From Episyrphus balteatus (lineage: Eukaryota > Arthropoda > Insecta > Diptera > Syrphidae): a stretch of DNA of 64,000 nt. The notes under the pieces were generated by a model. It did not search any database. It worked only from the letters and a program-made list of their open reading frames with translations, and was not told the DNA's origin. Of the stretch, positions 35,401 to 47,400 are shown one piece after another; position 1 is the first letter of the stretch, and every line of letters starts with the position of its first letter. The position numbers were made by a program, and so were the translations under genes. The DNA is taken from contig NC_079135.1 in the NCBI RefSeq assembly GCF_945859705.1, forward strand, positions 126,040,551 through 126,104,550, written 5' to 3'.

Positions 35401-38400
35401 TTTACTAGAGCCGGTCGTAGAAGTGTCCGTGCATCTGTTCAGTTAAGGGTCCATTTGTTAGCTACTGTTTTGAAGTTTGATGATTTTTATGTGACTACAT
35501 TTTTTATGTTTTAGGTTTAGGTTTTAGGTTTAGACTCAAATAATTTTGTTAATATATAAATACCTACATATCGTCGTCGGTGGAAAGCAAAATTGTTCTT
35601 AATCCACTTTTTACCATTAATGATGCAGTTTTACTAATTTGAGGGTGCTCTTTTCAAATTTGAAAAGCGTTTTTGTCTAAAAAAATTTCTGAAAGTTAGA
35701 CCCGAGTATTCTTAATTGTTCTAGGTTCCATCATATTTTGTTCTAAGTCCACTTTTTATTTAACCCATTAACACCCAAGTGTAGTAAAAATTAAAAATAA
35801 TATATTTTTATGATATTTTCTGTTTATTTAGATAAAAGTTAAGATATATAGAAACAAAAATTATTTTTAAAAATTGTTGGTAAGGAGTTATGGGGGTGTA
35901 CTTTTTTTAGTACAATGGGATCATGCATACCATATTAATTTTCATAAATATTAGAATTTTCAAAACACTCTTTCGCAATGCATAGTGCAACATTGCACAT
36001 TCAACAGCAACATTTTAACCATAAATGAAATTTGAGACACTTTAGTTGAGTAGGCAGTTTTTTTTTTAAAGAAACTGTTGTCTAGCGCTCTCTATAATGC
36101 GATTTTTGAGGTATTGGAGTGTTAGTGCTTCTGTAATTTTAAGTCGAACATTACGGTAGCTCTATTATTTTTATGTTGTCATCATCAATGACTTCTTCAT
36201 CTGTCATACTACCCAATGGTCAAGAAATCAGGGATATAAGGCCCAGGGACATAACCTCGCACGTACAACAAATCCTATAGTTGTTTACACACCATTATTG
36301 CTTACATATTATACAGTGCTTGCACTCAGTATTAGTGAAATATGTTTAGGAGGGGAAAGAGGGCATGCTTCCCCGCAACCCCTGCTTGGACGCACTATTG
36401 GATATTGGGTAGGTGCGAAGTTGGTTGTATGCAAAGTTCCTTTGCATTTGAGGACTTGAGTAGGTTATAAGCCCCATAAAAGTGGGTGTAATTACCCTGA
36501 GCCTTATTTCCCTGAGCCAACTATAAGCTTTTACTACTTCCGCATTGTTATCGACTTGTTCTAGGACAGCACCAAAAGTTTTTCATACAAATTTATACTG
36601 GGGATAGTTATAAAATCCATTCAAAGTACTTGAAAGAAAAATGTATGTATGATCCCACTGTACTTTTTAAAGTACATTTAACTTTAGCTTTGCTTATCTG
36701 CGTATTTATGTATAAAAATATGATAAAATTTATTATTTTCTAAATTTTGGGTTTATTTCCAATTGATTATTGCAGAAATAAGCAAAGCATTTGGTCTATT
36801 AATTTTTTTTTTATATACAAACTTTTTCGACCGTAGCAAAAAGAAAAATAATTTAAAATGCTTTGCGCGAAAAGACAATTGGGTACACCCTAATTCAATT
36901 TTTTTAAAAATATATGTATTTGGAAAAATCAAAAACACTCAGTTAAATCAAAAAAATCATCTTTAAACGAATATTTTATGTCCCCGACTGCTTTTGCATG
37001 CACAAAATGTCAATGCATTTCGCTGTACTTTAAAAAGTACAATGGGAGAGAATGGGTTTTAAGGAAAGTGCGTAGATAGGTACTTGTATAGGAATTTTTC
37101 TATGTTCAATTTTGGTTTTTAGTAAGAAAAATAGAAGTAGGTTTGTAGGGTTTCTTCAAAAGGAAAAAACAAACTTTATAAAAAATATAACTTGAAATAC
37201 CGACGAGCAAAAAAATATCACTTTCAATCAAATTGAAACTTAAAAATCGCTTTTTAGTGGGGTGGCTTAGCATTAAAAAAGACTTCCATTATGCACTACT
37301 TTGTGATAAAAGCGTGAAACTTATATCTTTGGTAGTACTTAATAGAAGAGTTATATTGAGATATTGGACCAATTTGTATTCCATCCGGTATGGTAGATCC
37401 AAAAGTTTTTGTCTGTTGCACCCGCATTGTTGCATTTTATAGTAAAGCTAATGAAACAATTTTATTAATAAAATACATGATTTCGAGGTAATTTCAAATG
37501 CCCGATCGAATAAAATCAATACCAAAATGTCTGAACCATCATGGAAAAAGTTATTGCACTCTTTATAAATAGTCATTTACTTAAAGAACAAGAAGTGAAG
37601 TGACATGATGGTCGAGACATTTTGGTATTGATTTTTTTCGATCGGGCGTTACAAAACACCTCGAAATCATGTATCATTTTACTAAAAATGTTTCATTGTC
37701 TATACTATGATATGCCACAAATCGAGTGCAACACAGAAAAAGTATTGTATCTACCCTTTCGGATGGAATACAAGGTGGCCCAATATCTCAAAATAACAAA
37801 ATAACGATTGAACTATTTTTTAACGCTAAGCCTCATACATAAGTTTTATGTTTGACTTCGTTCTACATAAAATGCTTCAAAAGCCAAGTTTAGCTATATG
37901 AGCAAATACGTGCGACACTTTCGTGCATTGTACTTATAATTATAATTACATATGCAGAACCTTCTCGTCAGGAGGCTATTGAGCCACTAAAAAAAAAAAA
38001 CAAATATAAGAAACAAAATCTTCACATTTCAGTTGTTTCGGTTTGGTGGGGGGTTACTTATAAATTTTTATTTAGTCAAAGTAACCACCAATCAAAATTT
38101 TTTAAAATGACCAGCCAATAGAAATTGCTTTTCAAATAATAGGTGGTAAGGTGATTGCCTCCCACTCTCACTGTTTTGGGTTCGCATCCCAAAAGTTACA
38201 TATGTTTTTTTTTTTAATTTTTAATTTTTTTTTTTTATTTTAAATTTCAAAAAATATTGCAATATAGCATATCGTCCCGTTTCTGCGTGAACCACGTATC
38301 TACATAGCAAATTTTGTTCTGTTCTTAAAAGAAATATACATTTTTCTAAAAATTAAAATTATGAATTGAACAAAAGGAAATCAAGTTATGTTTATGACAT

Positions 38401-41400
38401 ATTGATTGAGTTGTTTCTAAACTAAAACCTTTGTATCTATTCTTTTTTTAAGTTCTAGAGCAAATTTTAACAGAAAAAAAAATCTTAAACAAAAATGTAC
38501 TTACGAGGTTCAAGCAGAAACGGGACGATATGCCATATGAATTTAAAATGATTTTTTTTTTTTTAAGAAAACCTTGAAAAATTTAAACGCGCAGTCTAAT
38601 TTTCAAATGCTCGGAATGATCTTCAAAAATTTTTCAGCTTCCAACGTCTAGGTATTCAAAAGAATTTTTGGGTACACTCAGGTGTATACGTACTTATTTT
38701 TATTACTTAAACAGTATTAATTATTAATAATTATTTTAATTAGCTAATTTATCATTCTTTTTGGGTTATTTTTACATTGCTGCTGTACCTAATGCCTGAT
38801 TTACAATATTGCGAGACGACCGACGAGACGAGAGCGTTGCGATTTTCCCAGCGTTTTTTCATTTATTCAAAACTCGTTTTAAAATCGTTAGGCAGTTCAC
38901 AATGCTGCGATTTTTTTTTTGACAAATTAAATTAATTTTTATTAAAAAAATTTAAGCAAAAAATAAAATAATCTCTTTTCATATCGGGATTTGAACTTTG
39001 AGCGGTAGGACCAAAATGCAAAATCCTTATCCACTAAACTAATACGACCTTTTAAATTGTGAAAACTTTTATCGATATAAGCTACTTTGAATATACATAT
39101 ATAATAAAAATATAAAAAAAAAAATTGGAAATCGTCGTCTCGCGCGGCTTTTTTTTTTATTTTCGAAATTGTTAGAAAAAGGAATTCACAGAAAAAATAA
39201 TTGAAGTAAAATTTTAAAAATTGTCCTTAGCTTTGAAAATTTTGTAAAAAACAAAAAAAGGTGGAGAAACGACTAAATCCATGTCGTATGGTTTGTGGTT
39301 TAAATTCATAATACCTACCAACATTTTTTGAGTAATATATGTAACTTGTAGTTTGAGTTGCATTTTTGAAAAATTAGTCACAACCTTCGTATATTTAAAT
39401 TATTTTAAAACCAACAAGGTAGTTTCGCACACGACTTCAAAGTACAGAAGATCATATACTTACTCAAACATTTTTTGTTATTGCATTTCAATCTATAAAA
39501 AACGATAAATGCATTTTTTTTTAAATTAAAGCAGTTGATGGATTATTCCAACAGAACACCGTTATTATTATGTTTTTGAATCTAGTCAATAGAGCATCTA
39601 AACAAATGAGCCACGTCCCATACAAAAGTGTTCTAAAAAACGAAAAATGCATTGCGTCATGGGTGAAAACTGGGCCCTATTTCACCAACTACAAGTTACA
39701 AGCACAAATTTGTAACTTGTAGATCACAAGTACAAATTTGTACAATGGAATTCTGTTTCACAAAGTACAAATAAGTAATTCACAAATTTGTGATTATCGA
39801 GAAAAAAAATTACAACTAACTTTTGAAAACCACAAGTTTGTAGAATTACCGTTTCACCAAATATATTTTTTTCTTGTAAGCAACAAGTTTATCTCACAAA
39901 CTTGTAAAGCTCTTTAAAGTCAAAGCGGTGACCGTTGAGTTACTTAACTCGTAACGACAGAGGTTAAAATTTGTTTCAAATGAAAACTAAGTTGATATTG
40001 AATATGAAAAAATAGGATTGCCATTTTTAAAACTTAAGCAACCCTATTTTAAACGAAAAATTGTCAAATAACTTATACTGTCATATCTTAGTAATTAAAT
40101 CAAATAAGAAATTTTTTTAAATGCCAAATAAAACTGTAAATAAATATTAAGATTTTTGTATTGCTGGATTATTTTTATATTTATTAATTTAGAATGACAT
40201 TCATGGATTTATAGAAGTAAAACAAAGGGTAAAATAATAAAATTGTAAAGAGTGAGGAAAATTAATAAAATAATTTAAGGAAGGAAGAACTACAAATATG
40301 AGAAAAAAACAAGCCTCTTTGATCAAAAGAGAACGAATTTTTACATACACTTAAGAGGCAGGTTATAGCGGAATCAGGAAAATTTTTTAAACAGATATTT
40401 TGTGATGTTTTCATTCGATTTGAAACACAAATGCTATACCAATTTTTAAAGCATTTGTTTTCCATTACAAATTAAAAAAAAAAATATTTATTACAAATAA
40501 AAAATCGCCTTAAAAAATATTTATTGCAAACAAAAAAATTTGCATTAAAAAAAATGTAATTGCTACTGAAAAATATATACAATTTTTTTTTCACTATGAA
40601 ATTTTTTTACTTGCAATAAATGATTTTTTTTTAAATCTCAAATGTATTTTTACAACCGTGAATAATAATAATATATAGCTTTTATTAAAATAATAATAAT
40701 GACCTTCGGCGTAAAGCCATTTTAAACACTTTAATCACGCTAAATACGGTTTTTACAAACTTGTAACAAAAATGACATACGTCTTGACTCTTGTAGAAAA
40801 TTTTCACAAATAAATAGAAACTTGTAACTTTTTTTTTTTGGTGAAACAGAAACCCACAAGAAACTTGAAAGCTCACAAATTTGTTACTTGTAAAATACAA
40901 GTGTCGGTGAAACAGAAAATGGATTTTTTCACAAATTTAAAATTGTAGATTACAAGTACAATTTTGTGATCACAAGAAACTGGTGAAACAGAATTTCTCG
41001 ATTTTTTCACAAATATTGTGAAAATTACTTGTAATTACAAATTTGTAAGTTGGTGAAATAGGGCCCTGGTGATGGAATAGCCCAACTGAACTTCCAACAC
41101 AGTTTTGTAATGTTTTTGAAACAATTTTATCGAACGTCTAGTCAAAATGTATACTTTTATGAATTTTATTACATACATTTTTAAAAATAAAATGCACCAA
41201 TGCACTTTCCCTGCACGAGATACAGACTTGTGCCCATACAAAAAAATAATACACTCATCGAGACCTTTCATTTGATGTATGTCTCAATGTGTTACACCGA
41301 TGGGCCAAAATGCCCACTCTCCTTTATATATGAGTGTAAAATTAAGTGACACTTAATTTTTTAAAAACTTTTTACCTTAAATCTTATGAAAAGTAGGTAT

Positions 41401-44400
41401 GGACTTTGAAAATTTAACAATTATCAATTGATATTCAATTAAAAAATCCAGTTTACGGACGATGTTTTTACGTGATAACGTCGTCAGAAAACAGATTGTG
41501 TTCTTTTTTTTTTAAATGAGTCAATTGAAGTGTTTACTTATTTCAAACAATCATAATTTACAAGAAAAAGCTTAAAAAAAATACCTTTTTATTTTCTCAA
41601 TCTATTAATTTTTTTATTTTAAAAGCTTAAAAAAAATTATGCAACTTAAAACCCTTTTTCTTAAGAATAAAACCATTTTTAACTTTTTACAATGCGCAAA
41701 AAGTATAAAATATATCATTGAAAACAATCATTTACATCAAAAAAAACAAAAAAACACCTATTAAATGCAATTTTTTCTGAAACAGTGTATAAACAAATTT
41801 ATACTATCTGAAAGCATATTGTTTGAGCTTAAAATATTCGTATCGATCATCCTTATATGACATCTACAAAAAGAGCTAGAATTTTTTGAACTCAATCAAA
41901 TTTCATCAAAAAAAGCAAAAAAAAACATTTATTTTTATGTCCTCACGCTATTCTATCAATTTTTTTCGATGACAACCTATAACTAAACTAATTAATTATA
42001 ATTTGTATGTAATTTCGTGGACTAAAAGTGTAAATCTTCTAATTCCACATAAAAATGAGTTCAAAAATAAAAATGCTAAAAGCTTTCAAATATTATCATT
42101 TCTTTTGAAGTAATAAAAATAAGTACGTATACACCTGAGTGTACCCAAAAATTCTTTTGAATACCTAGACGTTGGAAGCTGAAAAATTTTTGAAGATCAT
42201 TCCGAGCATTTGAAAATTAGACTGCGCGTTTAAATTTTTCAAGGTTTTCTTAAAAAAAAAAAAAATCATTTTAAATTCATATGGCATATGCTATATTGCA
42301 ATATTTTTTGAAATTTAAAATAAAAAAAAAAATTAAAAATTAAAAAAAAAACATATGTAACTTTTGGGATGCGAACCCAAAACAGTGAGAGTGGGAGGCA
42401 ATCACCTTACCACCTAGACTAATACGACCACATAAATGAAGATATCTTTCATCTATATTATATATATCTGCTAAAAATATAGAAGAAGAGTAATACAAAC
42501 TACACCACCCTCTGCTTAGGAGGTCAGAGACCCACTAAAAAAAACACAAATTTGCATTTCACTTTCAGTCGTTTCAATTTTGTGGGGGCAGTTTCATTTT
42601 TGTAATTTATTTATCAAAGCAATAGCCAATAGGAAATTTGAATTTTTTTTTTGTAGTTGCGAAAATTTTTAAATAGGTAGGTTAAGTATATATTTGAAAA
42701 GCAATTTCTATTGGCTGGTCATTTTAAAAAATTTTGATTGGTGGTTACTTTGACTAAATAAAAATTTATAAGTAACCCCCCACCAAACCGAAACAACTGA
42801 AATGTGAAGATTTTGTTTCTTATATTTGTTTTTTTTTTTTAGTGGCTCAATAGCCTCCTGACGAGAAGGTTCTGCATATGTAATTATAATTATAAGTACA
42901 ATGCACGAAAGTGTCGCACGTATTTGCTCATATAGCTAAACTTGGCTTTTGAAGCATTTTATGTAGAACGAAGTCAAACATAAAACTTATGTATGAGGCT
43001 TAGCGTTAAAAAATAGTTCAATCGTTATTTTGTTATTTTGAGATATTGGGCCACCTTGTATTCCATCCGAAAGGGTAGATACAATACTTTTTCTGTGTTG
43101 CACTCGATTTGTGGCATATCATAGTATAGACAATGAAACATTTTTAGTAAAATGATACATGATTTCGAGGTGTTTTGTAACGCCCGATCGAAAAAAATCA
43201 ATACCAAAATGTCTCGACCATCATGTCACTTCACTTCTTGTTCTTTAAGTAAATGACTATTTATAAAGAGTGCAATAACTTTTTCCATGATGGTTCAGAC
43301 ATTTTGGTATTGATTTTATTCGATCGGGCATTTGAAATTACCTCGAAATCATGTATTTTATTAATAAAATTGTTTCATTAGCTTTACTATAAAATGCAAC
43401 AATGCGGGTGCAACAGACAAAAACTTTTGGATCTACCATACCGGATGGAATACAAATTGGTCCAATATCTCAAAATAACTCTTCTATTAAGTACTACCAA
43501 AGATATAAGTTTCACGCTTTTATCACAAAGTAGTGCATAATGGAAGTCTTTTTTAATGCTAAGCCACCCCACTAAAAAGCGATTTTTAAGTTTCAATTTG
43601 ATTGAAAGTGATATTTTTTTGCTCGTCGGTATTTCAAGTTATATTTTTTATAAAGTTTGTTTTTTCCTTTTGAAGAAACCCTACAAACCTACTTCTATTT
43701 TTCTTACTAAAAACCAAAATTGAACATAGAAAAATTCCTATACAAGTACCTATCTACGCGCTTTCCTTAAATAAAAAGTGGACTTAGAACAAAATATGAT
43801 GGAACCTAGAACAATTAAGAATACTCGGGTCTAACTTTCAGAAATTTTTTTAGACAAAAACGCTTTTCAAATTCGGAAAGAGCACCCTCAAATTAGTAAA
43901 ACTGCATCATTATCTCATTAATGGTAAAAAGTGGATTAAGAACAATTTTGCTTTCCACCGACGACGATATGTAGGTATTTATATATTAACAAAATTATTT
44001 GAGTCTAAACCTAAAACCTAAACCTAAAACATAAAAAATGTAGTCACATAAAAATCATCAAACTTCAAAACAGTAGCTAACAAATGGACCCTTAACTGAA
44101 CAGATGCACGGGCACTTCTACGACCGGCTCTAGTAAAGACCTCCCTTCATTAAAATCTAAAAAACAAAACTCCTTACAAGACCAAAACTTGTTCTAAAAG
44201 GTCTGCAAGATGCTCAAACCTACTTACATTGTTTTTGCCTTTACGTTTATAATGTTCCAGCTTTCTTACTTTCAAGCATATGTACATGCAATGGCAATCA
44301 CCCCTCCAATTTTATTTCTTTTGCTTCTCTATCATTTTTTCATTTTCCTTTGCACCGACAACGACTTCATAATTCTTTGAGACCTTACAAAAAAATTTCA

Positions 44401-47400
44401 ACCAACCCCACCTTCTGTTTGGCTTATATACTAATGTTTGACCAATCAGCTAACATCTCTTATGTTCCATTATTATCATTATTTCACAACGTTCCTCTTA
44501 TTGTTGCCAGATCGAATACAACACGAAAAAAAAGCCTCCATACAATTCGTCGCATTTGAATTCGGGGCATTTGAATTCGTAACATCGTTATACTCGTATC
44601 ATAGTTGCTCATATCATAGTTGCTAGTAACATTTGTTTGCGTTTCATCATTACTAATTCGTTATAAACTAAGTTAAAAACTAAACTATTAATAACACATG
44701 TGGTGTGGGATTCAATATAATTCTTAATGTTTTTGTTGTTAGTTGTAGTAAAAATACAAAACAAAATAATAATAATAATCTTACGCTCGTTCGTAGAACA
44801 AAATGTAGGCACTAGATGACACTAAATGACTTTCCGTCAATTCACTGCTCACACTGAAAGTAAGAAGACGATACATATTAATTAAATTTTAAATGCAGTT
44901 TTCTATAATTTTAAAAAGAAAGTATGTATTTAAAATGAAGCAACAGTGTGGGATGGGGAGCCAATTGTCTTACAGATGTTTTTTTTTCATAGCTGATGAA
45001 AGAGAAAAACTGTTAAAATTTTGTCTAAAGAAATTGTTTCGCCTGTTTGAAATTACTCCAACGTACAAGCTTCATTTGGAGGTTTGACTTTCTCCTCTTA
45101 AATTGTATACTCTGAAACTTCACTTCAGCTGTATCAAAAATGTTATAGACCACCTGCAAGATTGTCGTATCACATTTCGTGGATTGCTTGGAACATAAAG
45201 TGCATCTAAATAACGGTCTCCCTACAACATGAAAAAAAAACCCTGGATACTATAGTAAATGCTATCAAGGAGCGAACATTGAACGAACAATGCCTGATTG
45301 CTGTCTCGAGTTCGAATCATTATGTCTTGCTACTTTACTAGAGCAGTTGTATTTTATCTGTCTGATTGCTTAAGAGAATGTACACGAATTCGGGTGGTTT
45401 CGGTGCAAAGCTTAAAATAATTTAGTTTTAAATTTGTTTTAACTTTTTTTTTTTAAATCACATTAAACCTGTTTTCCAGACTTCGGGCAGTTGTATCACA
45501 CAATTTTCAACAAAAGCTAACAAATAATATCAACTCATATAATTATTTTGTGAAGTTATAGAAAATATTGCATCAACCGTCAAAGAATTTCAATGTTAAA
45601 AAAAAGGTTACACATACGCCATAGTGACCGTTTTATTTATGCACTTTAACTTTAACGTTTGCTGTCAAATATTGGTATCACTAATAAAATGTACTTTTGA
45701 TTCCGAATGGTAACAGTAAATTTGGTAATAATGGTAAATTTTATTTTTGAGTTAGACAGACATTAAGAAGAAGAAGAAAACGTAAACAAGAATTTGTTCT
45801 TATTTTGTGGACTTTATGAATTAGACAGACATTGCTCGATAAAGTCATCGACTTACAAATATTTTTATATAAATGAAAGCCAATGATAGTTCTGGAATGC
45901 TGCAATGGAATATGGAAATATAATTTAAGTAAGAAGATCTGCTTTTTCAAGCCTAACACTAACTTTTAATCATTATAAAAGTTTTACAAAATCAGAAATT
46001 GTTGTGAAAATCTTTCAAATACACTCATGAGTCATGGCCGACATTTGTTAAAATGCTTAACTCTTCTTTTCTTTTTTTCTTTTGGTATTTATGATACTCT
46101 ACATATGTTTCCTTTGAGATTTCGAGGCTTTTCAATTTCCTGGTGAAGGCCGTGGAGACCGAGGAAAAGTTTCGTTTCGCATCAGCAACTAGGCTTTAAC
46201 TTTGAAGTGAGTTCAAATTTTAGTTTAAGTTAAACAACAACAACAACAGTTTTCTGCCGAAAACTCAGCATTTCTAACAGAACTCAGGTATAAACCTTGA
46301 CTGTGAAACTGGGGATACATTTTTTTTTGTTGTAGTTGAAACCAATTTTAAAATTTTTGATATAATTTCAAATGGTTAAGGTTTTATGTAAAGTTGTCAA
46401 GTTGTTGTATAGAGCGGAAACATTGCAAAAGGAAAAACACGTTGCAAACATTTTAAAACAGTACTAATCGTTTCATTTCAAAAATATTTTTTAATTCACT
46501 TACACGTTGTCGTTGAACTCATGCCATTTTTTGGTGATAGGATGTTTACACAACGCTACATAATGTCCACCTGCTGTTGAACCTGTAAAACATCAAATAT
46601 ATTTAAAAAAAAAAAACATTTCTTAATTGTATATTTACAAAAAAAACTTATTTACCCATGTGATTTGAAATTGCATACAACGAATAATAAACATTTGTAC
46701 TTGAATTAGATCCATAAGGACCCATATTCAATTCTCGCTCGCCAGTAGGGAATTCCACAATATTCGACATCTTACTCCATCGTGTTTCTGAGAAGCGTTT
46801 CAAATCTTTAAAAGAAAAAAACATACATTTATAAAAAACACATCAAAGTTAAAAATTTAATTTTTGTGGAACTTACGAATAACCAAGTACTTCGGAAATC
46901 GTTGAATTGTAAAGCTTTTCGTACTTTTCCGTCGTGTTTGGCATTTTGAACAGGTTGGCATCTCGTCTCCATCGAGCACTTCTTCCCGTATAAATAGATC
47001 CAAGCAGGCTTCTAATTTACACCGCGAGGATGAGGGAAGCGGCACACTTAAATCCCAAACGGGATCAAAAGTAACACTTGTATTGCCACAAACCGTACAT
47101 TTGAGTGTACTCTTTAATTGGCCAACAAATAGATCACGGATGACAGAGTTTTCTGCTTTTGCATACCATTCCCACGTAATGTCAGCTTTTCTGTTGTCAC
47201 TATAAGAACAAAAAAGTGTTATCAATAAGTTTACAATTCAAAAAGACATAAAAGGTGTTTTTTACCTTAAACTTTCATCAATTTTTAAAAGATCACCTTT
47301 TACACCTGAATTCAATGCTGAATGCAATGAATCTAAAAAGAAACGCAAAAACTCTTGGGCATCTTGTTGATTGTAATCACTGTACATTCTGTGTTTGCTG

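Larger units (their letters stand above)
34893..44640. repeat. 9.7-kb palindrome with unequal arms
   Basis: The left arm (34893 to about 38745) and right arm (about 42100 to 44640) are reverse complements, from caacaaatgttactagcaac at the outer edge to agtacgtatacacctgagtg at the inner edge. The shared core is about 2.3 kb. The left arm carries two extra blocks (35764-37057, 38273-38527); the right arm carries an extra 0.28 kb (about 42414-42690). The spacer is 3.35 kb. Arms also differ by scattered substitutions, so this is a real inverted duplication. Confidence 0.9.

Noticed and set aside
38981..42430. Functional tRNA genes
   Set aside because: Box A and B are present but acceptor and T-stem pairing is poor, and copies have SINE-like tails and truncations.
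34893..44640. Assembly or adapter artefact explaining the large palindrome
   Set aside because: Arms differ by precise TIR insertions with target duplications and by substitutions, which an artefact would not create. Long-read confirmation would still be welcome.
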